The notes under the pieces: model-generated | The model's database searches: none | What the model was told of the DNA's origin: nothing | Seen by the model: the letters and a program-made list of their open reading frames with translations, nothing else | Part shown: positions 1 to 9,214 of the stretch, piece after piece | Layout of the letters: each line of letters begins with the position of its first letter | How positions within the stretch are numbered: position 1 is the first letter of the stretch | Translations under genes and position numbers: made by a program | Assembly (NCBI RefSeq): GCF_965204935.1 | Contig: NZ_CBDBFO010000002.1 | DNA length: 64,000 nucleotides | Direction: 5' to 3' (one strand) | Source: Hoeflea_A sp965204935 | GTDB lineage: Bacteria > Pseudomonadota > Alphaproteobacteria > Rhizobiales > Rhizobiaceae

Positions 1-47
1 CCTGTACTTCCTTTGCAAAAGACCGTTCTGCCATGATCCGTCTTCCG

Positions 48-548
48 TTAGAGCTCGTGCTTGCGGATATTGCGCAGGATCTTGTTCAGTGTCGCCAGGA
101 ACCGGTCATGCTCGTCGGCCGGAATCCCGGCGAACATGGCGCTGTAGGCATCCGCTACGATGGGCCAGATCCGCATGAACGTATCACGGCCGGCTTGGGT
201 AATAAAAATATGGCGCACCCGGCTGTCACGGGTTCCCGCCTCGCGCCGGATCAGGTTGTCGGCCTCTAGCCCGTCAAGCGTCCGGCTCAGCGTCGATTGC
301 TCGATCACGGCATAGACAGCCAATTCATTGGTCATCAGGCCATCGACCACCGAAAGAACCGCCAGGGCCCGCATCTTGGCGACCGAAAGCCCCGCCTCGC
401 CGAGCTGCTCGTGAAGGCTTTGATTGTAGCGGCCCATGATCCGGTTCATCAGATAGGGGGCGAAATTCTGCAGTCCGATCTCACCGAGTGTGCGTGGAAC
501 AACTACTTCGTCGACCGGCTCCGTCAGCTCATTTGCGTTTTTGTCCAT
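48..548 (-). CDS. MarR family transcriptional regulator
   Basis: A 166-residue protein of typical MarR length. A winged helix-turn-helix occupies roughly residues 60-125; the segment around EQSTLSRTLDGLEADNLI reads as the recognition helix and the charged RRE...DSRVRHI stretch as the wing. It lies 9 nt downstream of the TRAP large permease gene on the same strand, so it is probably the last gene of the dctP-dctQ-dctM-marR operon. By family it would be a small-molecule-responsive repressor, and the likely targets are this operon and the divergent oxygenase operon at 3591. The ligand cannot be read from sequence. Confidence 0.9.
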   Translation of the reverse strand: MDKNANELTEPVDEVVVPRTLGEIGLQNFAPYLMNRIMGRYNQSLHEQLGEAGLSVAKMRALAVLSVVDGLMTNELAVYAVIEQSTLSRTLDGLEADNLIRREAGTRDSRVRHIFITQAGRDTFMRIWPIVADAYSAMFAGIPADEHDRFLATLNKILRNIRKHEL

Positions 549-557
549 TGCCGGCCC

Positions 558-1844
558 TCACATCGAATTCGGAATGATCAGCGCCAACGATGGCACCGCA
601 ATCAGCAACACCAGTCGCACCACGTCCATCGCCACGAACGGGACGATGCCGGCATAGATCTTCTCGATGGGTATTTCGGGCGCCACGGAGCGCATGACGA
701 AGACGTTCATGCCGATCGGCGGCGTGATGAAACTGAGTTCGGTCGCGATGATCACGAAAATACCGAACCAGATCGGGTCGAAACCGAGACCGGCGACGAT
801 CGGAAAGAGGATCGGCACGGTGAGCGTCACCATGGACAGGCTCTCGAGCAGACAGCCAAGGATCAGATAGATGACGATGATCATGGCAATCACCGCATAG
901 GGCCCGGCGCCGAGCGCGCCGATCCAGCTTCGCAGGTCGCCCGTAAGGCCGGAAAAATTCACGTAATTCAGGAAGTAAAGCGCTCCGAAGAGAATGAAGA
1001 ACATGACCGCCGTGGTCTTGGCGGTGTCGAACAGTGTCGACAGCGTGTCGCGCAACGTCAGCTTACCGCGCACCAGGGTCAAAAGAAGCGCTCCGCCCGC
1101 GCCCATGCCGGCAGCTTCCGTTGCCGTAAAGATCCCGACATAGATACCGCCCAGCACGAAGACGAAGAGGAACAGGGCCCAGCCAACACCCCGCAGCGCC
1201 TTCAGGCGCTCGACCAGGGGCAGCTTCGGCTGGGTCTCCAGCTGTTCCCGGTGCACCACCAGCGACAGCCGCACGGCGAGGATATATCCGAACACGCCGA
1301 CAATGCCCGGCAGGATGCCGGCGAGGAATAGCGCGCCGATATTCTGCTGGGTCAATATGCCGTAGATGACCAGGATCACCGAGGGCGGAATAAGGATGCC
1401 GAGCGTTCCGCCGGAAGCGATCGAAGAGGCGGCAAGACGGTCTGAATAGCCGTAGCGACGCATGGCCGGCAGCGATATGCGCGCCATGGTCGCGGTCGTC
1501 GCCAAGGACGAGCCGCAAACGGAGGAAAAGCCGCCGCAGGCCACAATGGTCGCCATGGCCAGTCCGCCCTTGCGGTGGCGCAGCCAGGCATTGGCGGCGG
1601 CGTAAAGGTCGCCGGCGACGCCGGACTGGACAACGAGGTTGCCCATCAGGAGAAACAGCGGCACAACCGACAATGTGTAGCTGCGGCCACTGTCGAAATA
1701 GACCTGGCCGACAAGCGTCAGCGCGGGATTGATGCCGATGATCGATGCGACGCCGATAAAACCGATCGCAGCCATGGCAAAGGCAATCGGGACGCCCGCG
1801 AAGATCAGCGCCAGAAGCAGCGCCACACCGATCGGCCACTCCAT
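558..1844 (-). CDS. dctM: TRAP transporter large permease (DctM family)
   Basis: A 428-residue, very hydrophobic protein with about 12 membrane spans, the usual DctM length. It is the ion-coupled translocation subunit of a tripartite ATP-independent periplasmic transporter in the inner membrane. Typical features include GGFSSVCGSSLATTATMARI near residue 110 and the PP-containing segment GTLGILIPPSVILVIYG near residue 150. Its start codon overlaps the stop of the small permease gene, which indicates translational coupling. The substrate is probably the carboxylate degraded by the divergent operon (3591-11998). Confidence 0.93.
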   Translation of the reverse strand: MEWPIGVALLLALIFAGVPIAFAMAAIGFIGVASIIGINPALTLVGQVYFDSGRSYTLSVVPLFLLMGNLVVQSGVAGDLYAAANAWLRHRKGGLAMATIVACGGFSSVCGSSLATTATMARISLPAMRRYGYSDRLAASSIASGGTLGILIPPSVILVIYGILTQQNIGALFLAGILPGIVGVFGYILAVRLSLVVHREQLETQPKLPLVERLKALRGVGWALFLFVFVLGGIYVGIFTATEAAGMGAGGALLLTLVRGKLTLRDTLSTLFDTAKTTAVMFFILFGALYFLNYVNFSGLTGDLRSWIGALGAGPYAVIAMIIVIYLILGCLLESLSMVTLTVPILFPIVAGLGFDPIWFGIFVIIATELSFITPPIGMNVFVMRSVAPEIPIEKIYAGIVPFVAMDVVRLVLLIAVPSLALIIPNSM

Positions 1845-2356
1845 CAGATGCCTCCGCCTTCCTGACCGCGCGGCAGTCTCAACAGCGCCATCAGAAACGT
1901 CAGCAGCGCGCAGGCACCGACAATGACTGCGGCGGTTTTGGCGATCGGCGCAAGCGGTGCGCGCAGATAGACGGTTACTTCATTGTAGCTGGCAAGCAGG
2001 CTGCCATGCTCCCACATCTGCCAGGCAACCACCGCCAGAACCACGGAGACGAACAGGCGTGCGAATGTCAGCTGATAGCGTTTCCAGATGCCCGTCAGGC
2101 GCGCGGTAAAAAGATCAACCGTCACATGCCCGTCATCCAGGCAGACCGCCGGCAAGCCGGTGAATATGATCGCCATCAGCAGTATCTCGGTGTATTCGCC
2201 CGCTCCGGAGAGCGGGCTAGCAAGAATGTACCGGCCAATGACATCGACGATGGTCACGAAGGTCAGCGCCAGCAGCAGTGCGCCGCTAAGAATGGCGGTG
2301 ACGAGCCGAAACCATCGCCGGGTCCGGACGGCAAGCCTGTCCGTTTGCTCGCTCAT
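1844..2356 (-). CDS. dctQ: TRAP transporter small permease (DctQ family)
   Basis: A 170-residue protein with four predicted membrane helices, matching the DctQ family. It pairs with the large permease and docks the periplasmic binding protein. The ATG at 2354-2356 overlaps the end of dctP, and its own stop overlaps the dctM start, so the three genes form one tightly coupled unit. The MWEHGSLLASYNEVTVYLRAP segment before the last helix is typical of the family. Confidence 0.88.
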   Translation of the reverse strand: MSEQTDRLAVRTRRWFRLVTAILSGALLLALTFVTIVDVIGRYILASPLSGAGEYTEILLMAIIFTGLPAVCLDDGHVTVDLFTARLTGIWKRYQLTFARLFVSVVLAVVAWQMWEHGSLLASYNEVTVYLRAPLAPIAKTAAVIVGACALLTFLMALLRLPRGQEGGGI

Positions 2357-3372
2357 TGCGATGCGGCAACCGCGCTCTTCAGCTTGCCAAGCAGCGCGTC
2401 AAAATCGAGACCGGCTGCCGTGTAGTTTGCCTTCACGCCGTCGAAGATCGACTGCGTATCGGCCTGAAGCACCTGCAGTTCCTCGGCTGACGCCTCATGG
2501 AAGGTCACCTTGCCCTCAACCGCCTTGCGGCCGGCCGCGTCAGCAGCATCCCATGCCTGGCCCGCCAGACGGGCGAAAGCCTCGCCGGAAACGCTGTCGA
2601 TGGCGGCCTTGTCGGCATCGGAAAGGCTGTCGAACTTGTTCTGGTTCATGACGAAGAAGAACGAGACATTGTAGAGGCCGCCCGGCGCCTGGAGCGCATT
2701 CTTCAAAAGCCCGTCGAGCTTGAAAAAGGGGATCGACTCGGCCGGGAAGAAGATCCCGTCCGCGACACCGCCGGACAGAAGCTCATAGGACTGCGGCGCG
2801 GGCGCCTGGATTGCGACCATGTCCATACCGGATGCAAGCTGGTTGGTCACGCTGCCGGCAACCCTGATCTTGGCGCCGTCCAGACCGTCGAGCGGCGTAA
2901 CCGGCCGATCCTTCGTGTAGAGCAGGCCCGGGCCGTGCGTGAACACGCCGAGCACCTTGACGCCGCGATGCTCTTCGGCTGCCGACAGGTCACTTTGGTA
3001 AAGCTGCCAGTAGGCCACCGAAAGGGCTTCGGCGCTGTCGGACAGGAACGGCAGCTCCGCGATTTCCGTCAGCTTGAAGCGGCCCGGCGTATAGCCGTGA
3101 ACACCATAGGTCAGATCGACGACACCATTGGCCGCAAGATCGAAATGCGCCGGCGGCGGACCAAGCGGTGCGTCGAGGATCTGGACCGTCACACGACCGT
3201 CCGTCGCCTTCTCCACCTCCTGCGACCAGGGGATCATCATGCCCTTGACGATCGGGTGCGACGGCGGCAGCCAGCTCGACATGCGCAGCACGACATCCTC
3301 AGCCCGAGCGCCGAGCACCGCGGTTGAAAGAATTATAAATGCAAATGCAATTATCTTGAGCAAATTCGTCAT
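2353..3372 (-). CDS. dctP: TRAP transporter substrate-binding protein (DctP family)
   Basis: A periplasmic solute receptor of 339 residues. An N-terminal signal peptide ends near AEDVVLRMSSW. DctP-fold features include RMSSWLPPSHP at the mature N terminus and the region around DGAKIRVAGSVTNQ, where TRAP receptors carry the Arg that binds a substrate carboxylate. ATG at 3372 was chosen over the GTG one codon upstream because GGGAGG sits at good spacing. First gene of dctPQM-marR. The likely ligand is an organic acid, perhaps an aromatic or cyclic carboxylate given the divergent oxygenase/CoA-ligase operon; this is inference. Confidence 0.92.
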   Translation of the reverse strand: MTNLLKIIAFAFIILSTAVLGARAEDVVLRMSSWLPPSHPIVKGMMIPWSQEVEKATDGRVTVQILDAPLGPPPAHFDLAANGVVDLTYGVHGYTPGRFKLTEIAELPFLSDSAEALSVAYWQLYQSDLSAAEEHRGVKVLGVFTHGPGLLYTKDRPVTPLDGLDGAKIRVAGSVTNQLASGMDMVAIQAPAPQSYELLSGGVADGIFFPAESIPFFKLDGLLKNALQAPGGLYNVSFFFVMNQNKFDSLSDADKAAIDSVSGEAFARLAGQAWDAADAAGRKAVEGKVTFHEASAEELQVLQADTQSIFDGVKANYTAAGLDFDALLGKLKSAVAASQ

Positions 3373-3404
3373 CACGAACCTCCCTTGATGACACGTTTCT
3401 GCTT

Positions 3405-3434
3405 GTATAATTCACTTTTCTCAGGAGTTTTCAA
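3405..3434 (-). promoter_or_regulatory. Putative promoter of dctPQM-marR
   Basis: On the minus strand TTGAAA (3429-3434) and TTATAC (3405-3410) are separated by 18 nt, about 30 nt before the dctP start. This is a sigma-70-like reading by eye with no experimental support. Confidence 0.4.
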
Positions 3435-3462
3435 GGAAAATTTCGTATACATCGTAATCAGC

Positions 3463-3526
3463 GCATATACATGCAAATAAGATATTTTATATTTAAAGCT
3501 TGACAGACGAAAATGCGATCACGCAT
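3463..3526. promoter_or_regulatory. Two short inverted repeats in the TRAP/oxygenase divergent region
   Basis: GCAT-ATAC-ATGC lies at 3463-3474 and ATGCG-ATCA-CGCAT at 3513-3526. The second overlaps the -10 of the putative oxygenase promoter. Both are candidate binding sites for the MarR regulator at 48-548. The arms are short, so the assignment is tentative. Confidence 0.3.
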
Positions 3527-3529
3527 AGT
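3500..3529 (+). promoter_or_regulatory. Putative promoter of the oxygenase operon
   Basis: TTGACA (3500-3505), an 18-nt spacer and CATAGT (3524-3529) precede the reductase start at 3591 by about 60 nt. The -35 is a perfect consensus; the -10 is weaker and carries an inverted repeat, which would suit repression. Confidence 0.45.
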
Positions 3530-3590
3530 TTGCGGGTGGAGAAGGAGCGCGGATCGAGGCCCGGGATCCGGGGCTTGCGCGAGGAGTGAC

Positions 3591-4556
3591 ATGGCGGAAC
3601 TCAGGCTTGTCGTGACCAGCAGCGAAGCGGCCACCCCGCAGATCAGGACGCTCGTGCTTGCCGCTGAAAACGGCGGCGCGCTGCCGTCGTTCCGCGCCGG
3701 CGCCCACATCAAGGTGCATTTGCCCGAAGGCGGCGAGCGCCCCTATTCGCTGGTCAACACCGAACCATCGCCCGATGCCACACAAAACCCAACGTCCTAC
3801 CGCCTTGGCGTGCGCCTTGAAGAAGACAGCGCCGGCGGGTCGCGCTACATGCACGGCCTCAAGGAAGGCGACGTTATCGCGGCCACCGGCCCGGAAAACC
3901 AGTTTGCCGTTCGCGATGAAGATGCGCCTGTTACCCTCATTGCCGGCGGGATCGGCATTACTCCCATCCTCTCCATGGCAAGCGAACTTTCAGCGGCAGG
4001 CCGTCCGTTCGAATTCCATTATTGCGGACGCACACGCGACGCTCTCGCCTTCGTCGAGCCGCTGAAAGTCATTTGCGGCGAAGCACTGACCCTGCACTAT
4101 GACGATGAGCCGGATACCGCAATTGATCTCGGTGCCGTCGCCACGTCTGCCGGCGCGGATGGACACCTTTATGTATGCGGTCCGCGCGGGATGATCGAGG
4201 CGGTGCGCGAGCGCGCCCATGAAGCCGGGATGGACAAGGACCACGTGCATTTCGAATTGTTCACCAAACACGATGAACAGGTCGCGGGCGGCGCTTTCGA
4301 AGTCGAAATCAGCTCCACAGGCGACGTGTTTACAATCCCGCCTGACCGGTCGATCATCGAGGTTCTGGAAGAAGCCGGCATCGATCTGATCTATGATTGC
4401 CAGCGCGGCGATTGCGGCATCTGCCAGACGGGCGTGCTTGACGGCGTGCCCGATCATCGCGACGTGATCCTGACCGACGAGGAGCGAGCCGCCAATGATG
4501 TCATGCAGATTTGCGTTTCCAGGGCAAAATCGGACAGGCTTGTGCTCGATCTGTAG
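3591..4556 (+). CDS. Oxygenase reductase, phthalate-dioxygenase-reductase type (flavin + C-terminal 2Fe-2S)
   Basis: A 321-residue class IA reductase that passes electrons from NAD(P)H via flavin and a 2Fe-2S centre to a Rieske oxygenase. The RPYS flavin motif is at residues 50-53, the nucleotide-binding GGIGITP at 119-125 and CGPRGM at 196-201. A plant-type ferredoxin domain follows with Cys270, Cys275, Cys278 and Cys308. ATG 3591 was chosen because it has GAGGAGTGAC directly upstream and fits the family start; the open frame extends to 3513 without a better start. It is the first gene of the operon; the partner oxygenase follows 33 nt downstream. Confidence 0.93.
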   Translation: MAELRLVVTSSEAATPQIRTLVLAAENGGALPSFRAGAHIKVHLPEGGERPYSLVNTEPSPDATQNPTSYRLGVRLEEDSAGGSRYMHGLKEGDVIAATGPENQFAVRDEDAPVTLIAGGIGITPILSMASELSAAGRPFEFHYCGRTRDALAFVEPLKVICGEALTLHYDDEPDTAIDLGAVATSAGADGHLYVCGPRGMIEAVRERAHEAGMDKDHVHFELFTKHDEQVAGGAFEVEISSTGDVFTIPPDRSIIEVLEEAGIDLIYDCQRGDCGICQTGVLDGVPDHRDVILTDEERAANDVMQICVSRAKSDRLVLDL

Positions 4557-4589
4557 GCTGTGGTGACAATCGACCGGGAGGAAGCAGCG

Positions 4590-5921
4590 ATGGGCAGGTA
4601 TAACGGCAACGCGGCGGCGATCGAGGCGCTGGTCCGGCCGACGCAGGTGCACCGCGATGTCTATATCGACGACGAGGTCTTCGATCTCGAGATGAAGCAC
4701 CTTTTCGCCAACACATGGGTGTTTGTCGGCCACGACAGCCAGGTGCCGAACAAGGGCGACTATTTCGCCACGGAGATCGGCCGCCAGCCCGTTTTGATGG
4801 CCCGACACAGCGACGGCGACGTCTATGTCATGCACAATCGCTGCCCGCACAAGGGAACGAAGATCGTCATCGACCGGGAAGGCAATACCGGCAAATTCTT
4901 CCGCTGCCCCTACCACGCCTGGTCGTTCAAGACGGATGGTTGCCTGCTCGCGATCCCCTTGAAGAAGGGCTACAAGGACACCGGGCTTGAAAAAAGCGAG
5001 GCGGCCCGTGGCCTGGCGCCCGTCGGTGATGTCAAGAACTACAGAGGCTTCATCTTTGCGCGGCTCAATGCCGAGGGACCCGGTTTCGAAGAGTTCTTCG
5101 GCGATTCCTTGAGTTCACTCGACAATATGGTCGACCGGTCCCCGGAGGGCCGGCTTGAGGTGGCCGGGCCGCCACTGCGCTACATGCACCAGTGCAACTG
5201 GAAAATGCTGGTGGAGAACCAGACGGACACCTGCCATCCGATGGTTGCCCATGAAAGTTCCGCGGGAACGGCGGTCAAGCTTTGGGAATCGCTGGACAAG
5301 CCCGAAGGCGCCAGCAAACCGATGGCGATGGAAGTTATCGCGCCGTTCATGTCGCCCTACGAGTTCTTCGAGGAAATGGGCATCCGAACATGGCCGAACG
5401 GCCATGGCCATACGGGCGTGCACCATTCCATACATTCGGACTACTCGGCCGTGCCCGGCTATTTCGATCAGATGACCGAGGCCTATGGCGAGGAACGCGC
5501 CAGGGAGATCCTCGGCGAAAACCGCCACAACACGGTCTATTTCCCCAACATCATGATCAAGGGTCCGATCCAGCAATTGCGGATTTTCATTCCGCTCGCG
5601 GCCAACAGGACACTGGTTGAAAGCTACATCTACCGCCTTGTCGGCGCGCCCGACATGCTGCTCGAACGCACCGCCATGTACAACCGCCTGATCAATGCGC
5701 CGACCTCGGTCGTCGGCCATGACGACCTTGAAATGTACGAACGGGCGCAGGAGGGCCTGCATTCCAACGGGCTGGAGTGGGTCAATGTGCAGCGGCTCTA
5801 TGCCGAGGGCGAAGACATGGACGAGACGGCGGTCGAGAACGGCACCACCGAGCGGCAGATGCGCAACCAGTTCCACGCCTGGAAGAAATACATGACGATG
5901 ACCATGGGGGCGGCGCAATGA
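4590..5921 (+). CDS. Aromatic-ring-hydroxylating dioxygenase, Rieske alpha subunit
   Basis: A 443-residue catalytic subunit. The Rieske cluster ligands are Cys85-x-His87 and Cys106-x2-His109. The mononuclear iron site is Asp213-x2-His216-x4-His221, where Asp213 corresponds to the bridging Asp between Rieske and iron centres of neighbouring subunits. A third acidic ligand is probably in GHDDLEMYER near the C terminus. ATG 4590 is preceded by GGGAGGAA; an upstream GTG at 4560 lacks this. It overlaps the beta subunit start (ATGA). The family hydroxylates aromatic or cyclic substrates with O2; the substrate here is unknown, but the CoA-ligase and aldolase-like genes downstream suggest a carboxylated ring compound. 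Confidence 0.94.
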   Translation: MGRYNGNAAAIEALVRPTQVHRDVYIDDEVFDLEMKHLFANTWVFVGHDSQVPNKGDYFATEIGRQPVLMARHSDGDVYVMHNRCPHKGTKIVIDREGNTGKFFRCPYHAWSFKTDGCLLAIPLKKGYKDTGLEKSEAARGLAPVGDVKNYRGFIFARLNAEGPGFEEFFGDSLSSLDNMVDRSPEGRLEVAGPPLRYMHQCNWKMLVENQTDTCHPMVAHESSAGTAVKLWESLDKPEGASKPMAMEVIAPFMSPYEFFEEMGIRTWPNGHGHTGVHHSIHSDYSAVPGYFDQMTEAYGEERAREILGENRHNTVYFPNIMIKGPIQQLRIFIPLAANRTLVESYIYRLVGAPDMLLERTAMYNRLINAPTSVVGHDDLEMYERAQEGLHSNGLEWVNVQRLYAEGEDMDETAVENGTTERQMRNQFHAWKKYMTMTMGAAQ

Positions 5922-6400
5922 GCTTTCCCTCCCGCGACGCGCTGATCGACTTCGTCTATGAGGAATCCCGGATGATCGATGACGGCCGTTTCGATGAATG
6001 GCTCGATCTGTGGACGGAGGACGGTTACTACTGGATGCCGCTCGACTACAAACAGGAGGACCCGCACCTTGTTACGTCGCTGCTTTACGAGGATGCGTTC
6101 CTGCGCAAGCTGCGGGTCGAGCGCCTGAAGGGCGAACGGACATTCTCGCAAAAGCCCAAGAGCCGCTGCAACCACGTTCTGTCGCGGCCGTTTGTCGATG
6201 AGATGGACCGCGAAAACGGGCTCTTCGTCACGCACACATCGTTCCACTATGTCGAGACCCGGCTTGACGAACAAATCCTTTTGGCCGCCACGGCGCGACA
6301 CGAACTGGTGCTGGTTGATGACGCGCTCAAAATCCGGCTGAAACGGGTCGATCTGCTCAACAGCGATGCCGCATTCGGCAATATCCAGCTCTTCCTGTAG
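5918..6400 (+). CDS. Aromatic-ring-hydroxylating dioxygenase, beta subunit
   Basis: A 160-residue protein with the NTF2-like cone fold of ring-hydroxylating dioxygenase beta subunits. Family features include YEESRMIDDGRFDEWLDLW near the N terminus and RLKGERTFSQ...SRCNHVLSRP in the middle. It is the structural partner of the alpha subunit in an alpha3beta3-type enzyme. The ATG overlaps the alpha stop, indicating coupled translation. A beta subunit points to the classical multi-component dioxygenases rather than the alpha-only, carnitine-oxygenase-like group. Confidence 0.92.
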   Translation: MSFPSRDALIDFVYEESRMIDDGRFDEWLDLWTEDGYYWMPLDYKQEDPHLVTSLLYEDAFLRKLRVERLKGERTFSQKPKSRCNHVLSRPFVDEMDRENGLFVTHTSFHYVETRLDEQILLAATARHELVLVDDALKIRLKRVDLLNSDAAFGNIQLFL

Positions 6401-6410
6401 AACGGACGCG

Positions 6411-8042
6411 ATGAACGAAACCCAAAGCCAGACGCGTTCGGTCCACGAACTGTTCCGGACCGCCGCGGAGAGATGGCCGGAACGCCCGTTCCTGCAGGTC
6501 CTGCCGGAAACCGCGTCGGCCTACGGCATCGAAGCGCGTGAATGGCGCTACGGCGAAACGCTGGCCGCCGTGGAACGCCTCGCCGACGCCTATGCAGCAG
6601 CCGGATACCACCCCGGCGGGCGGGTCATGCTGCTCCTGGAGAACCGCCCGGCCTATTTCCTGCACTGGCTTGCGCTCAATGCGCTCGGTCTTTCGGTCGT
6701 GCCGGTCAATCCGGACCTGCAGTCAACGGAACTCGCCTATATGGCCGGCCACGCGGAGCCCGTTCTGGCGGTTGCGACGCAAGACCGGATTGCCGACCTT
6801 GAAAATGCAGCCAGCAACGCGGGCATCCGTTTCCCGGTGATCGGCGACGGTGACCCCATCCCGTCCCTCAGAGGTGGTCAGGCTGGCGAACACACACCAT
6901 CGGCCGCCCAGGAAGCGGCGATGCTCTATACGTCCGGCACGACGGGCAATCCGAAGGGCTGCGTGCTTTCCAACACCTATTTCCTGCACGCGGGACGCTG
7001 GTACGCAGGTGCCGGCGGCGTTTGCACGCTGCACGACAACGGCGAGCGCATGATCACACCGCTGCCGATGTTCCACATGAATGCGATGGCGTATTCGCTG
7101 ATGGCGATGATCACAGTCGGCGGCTGCCTCATCGTTCTCGACCGCTTCCACCCGAAAAGCTGGTGGCAAAGTGTGCGGGAATGCCGCGCCACGTGCCTGC
7201 ATTATCTCGGCGTCATGCCCTCGATCCTGATGAAATCGGATGCAATGCCGCAGGACCGCGCGCATACCGTTCGCTTCGGCTTCGGCGCGGGGATCGACCC
7301 GAAACTGCATATCGGTTTCGAGGAGCGCTTCGGCATTCCACTGGTCGAGGCCTGGGCAATGACGGAAACCGGAGCTGGCGCCGTGATCGCAGCCAACCGC
7401 GAACCGCGTCGTCGCGGCGAAAGCTGCCTCGGCCGCCCGGAGGCCGCCGTGGAAACGCGCATCATGCGCGAAGACGGATCCGAGGCGTCAGCCGGCGAGC
7501 CGGGAGAACTGCTGGTACGCAGGACCGGTGACGACCCGCGCTATGGCTTCTTTTCGGAGTATTACAAGGACCCGAAAGCCACGGCGGACGCCTGGGAAGG
7601 CGGCTGGTTCCACACCGGTGACATCGTCATGCGCGATTCAGAGGGCGACTTCTTTTTTGTCGACCGCAAGAAGAACGTGATCAGGCGAAGCGGTGAAAAT
7701 ATCGCCGCGGTCGAGGTGGAAACCGTGCTCATGCAGCATCCCGAAATACGCGCGGTGGCGGCAGCCGCCGCCCCGGATGCGCTGCGCGGCGACGAGGTGC
7801 TTGCCTGCATTGTCACGGACGGGCCGCGCTCGGAAGAAACCGCCCGGACAATCGTCGCCTGGGCGCTGGAGCATATGGCCTACTACAAGGTGCCCGGCTA
7901 TGTCGCCTTCCTCGACCAATTGCCGCTGACACCGACACAGAAGATCCAGCGGGGCGAGTTGAAGAAGCTGGTGCCGGCGCTGCTCGACGATCCCGCGACC
8001 GTCGACACCCGCGCCATGAAAAAACGGCTGGTGCCGTCATGA
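6411..8042 (+). CDS. Acyl-CoA synthetase (AMP-forming)
   Basis: A 543-residue ANL-superfamily ligase converting a carboxylic acid, ATP and CoA to acyl-CoA, AMP and PPi. The P-loop motif YTSGTTGNPKG is at residues 173-183, EAWAMTETGAG forms the A5 region, WFHTGDIVMRD the A7 region, and TPTQKIQRGEL near the C terminus carries the adenylation Lys. Overall resemblance is to the CaiC/crotonobetaine-ligase-like group, which does not fix the substrate. It lies 10 nt after the beta subunit gene and overlaps the next gene. In context it activates the substrate or an oxidised intermediate before C-C cleavage. Confidence 0.92.
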   Translation: MNETQSQTRSVHELFRTAAERWPERPFLQVLPETASAYGIEAREWRYGETLAAVERLADAYAAAGYHPGGRVMLLLENRPAYFLHWLALNALGLSVVPVNPDLQSTELAYMAGHAEPVLAVATQDRIADLENAASNAGIRFPVIGDGDPIPSLRGGQAGEHTPSAAQEAAMLYTSGTTGNPKGCVLSNTYFLHAGRWYAGAGGVCTLHDNGERMITPLPMFHMNAMAYSLMAMITVGGCLIVLDRFHPKSWWQSVRECRATCLHYLGVMPSILMKSDAMPQDRAHTVRFGFGAGIDPKLHIGFEERFGIPLVEAWAMTETGAGAVIAANREPRRRGESCLGRPEAAVETRIMREDGSEASAGEPGELLVRRTGDDPRYGFFSEYYKDPKATADAWEGGWFHTGDIVMRDSEGDFFFVDRKKNVIRRSGENIAAVEVETVLMQHPEIRAVAAAAAPDALRGDEVLACIVTDGPRSEETARTIVAWALEHMAYYKVPGYVAFLDQLPLTPTQKIQRGELKKLVPALLDDPATVDTRAMKKRLVPS

Positions 8043-9214
8043 GCGCGGCGCGAACGGGCTATGACGGGATCGTCGCGGCCGTTCCGGTGACCGTGCCCTA
8101 TCAGCGTTACTCGAAGGAAACGGCGCATTGGTGGATCGCGCGGGCGCTGAAGGAACTGACGGGCGCAGCCGGGATCAAGCCCTCCGAAGTCGACGGATTC
8201 TGCGTCTCAAGCTTCACCCTCTTCCCGGATACGGCCGTGGGGCTGACCCAGCACCTGGGGCTGACGCCGCGCTGGCTCGACCACATCCCGTTTGGCGGTG
8301 CGAGCGGCGTTGTCGCGCTGCGGCGGGCGGCCCGCGCAGTGCAGGCCGGCGATGCACGTCTTGTCGCCTGCGTCGCCGGCGATACCAACCATGTCGACAG
8401 TTTCCGGCGCATGCTTTCCAGCTTCAGCCGCTTTGCCCAGGACGCCTCGTACCCCTATGGCTCGGGCGGGCCGAATGCCTGTTTTGCGCTGCTGACGGAC
8501 CACTACATGCGCACCTATGGCGCGCGCCGGGAGGATTTCGGCGCCATTTGCGTCGCCCAGCGCGATAACGCCCTGCGCAATCCGCATGCGATCATGAAAA
8601 AGCCGCTCAGCCTTCAGCAATATTTGGATGCAAGGCCGATATCCGATCCGATTGCGCTGTTTGACTGTGTCATGCCGGTCGCAGGCGCCGAGGCTTTCCT
8701 CGTGATGCGCGAGGAGGATGCACGGGCCGCAGAGCTGCCGCATGCCCATATCCGCTCGACCATCGAGCGCCACAACGCCTTTCCGGACGATCCGATCCAG
8801 ATGCGCGGCGGCTGGGCAATGGATATCGGCGAACTTTACGGCATGGCCGGCGAAACGCCCGACCGGATTGACGTCCGGCAGACCTATGACGACTATCCGG
8901 TCATTGTGATGATGCAGCTTGAAGATCTCGGCTTCTGTGAAAAGGGCGAGGCGCCGGAATTCGTGCGATCGCACGATCTGACGATTGACGGCGACTTTCC
9001 GCACAACACCAATGGCGGGCAGTTGTCGGCGGGCCAGGCCGGTGCCGCCGGCGGCTATATCGGGCTGGTCGAGGCCATCCGCCAGGTAACGGGCACAGCC
9101 GGTCCGACACAGGTGAAAAGGGCCGAAACGGCACTTGTTTCAGGGTTCGGCATGATCAACTTCGACCGCGGTCTTTGTTCCGGCGCGGCGATCCTGAGCG
9201 GCGGTGCCCCATGA
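8039..9214 (+). CDS. Thiolase-fold protein lacking the thiolase Cys (candidate Ltp2-type retro-aldolase)
   Basis: A 391-residue member of the SCP-x/nonspecific lipid-transfer thiolase-like family. At the position of the thiolase nucleophile (xCASG) it reads FGGASG, so Cys is replaced by Gly87. The GHP histidine region reads NTNGGQLSAGQAGAAG, so that His is missing too. True thiolysis is therefore unlikely. Family relatives that work with a DUF35 protein (Ltp2-ChsH2 in steroid side-chain degradation) are retro-aldolases using Tyr; Tyr283, Tyr286 and Tyr340 are candidate residues here. The next gene begins with DUF35, strongly supporting such a pair. Starts overlap on both sides (ATGA). Function is inferred from context and the missing residues. 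Confidence 0.82.
   Translation: MSAARTGYDGIVAAVPVTVPYQRYSKETAHWWIARALKELTGAAGIKPSEVDGFCVSSFTLFPDTAVGLTQHLGLTPRWLDHIPFGGASGVVALRRAARAVQAGDARLVACVAGDTNHVDSFRRMLSSFSRFAQDASYPYGSGGPNACFALLTDHYMRTYGARREDFGAICVAQRDNALRNPHAIMKKPLSLQQYLDARPISDPIALFDCVMPVAGAEAFLVMREEDARAAELPHAHIRSTIERHNAFPDDPIQMRGGWAMDIGELYGMAGETPDRIDVRQTYDDYPVIVMMQLEDLGFCEKGEAPEFVRSHDLTIDGDFPHNTNGGQLSAGQAGAAGGYIGLVEAIRQVTGTAGPTQVKRAETALVSGFGMINFDRGLCSGAAILSGGAP

Noticed and set aside
297..1331. A 344-codon plus-strand frame opposite the first TRAP large permease and MarR genes
   Set aside because: His/Arg/Gln-rich antisense of a membrane-protein gene with no recognisable domain.
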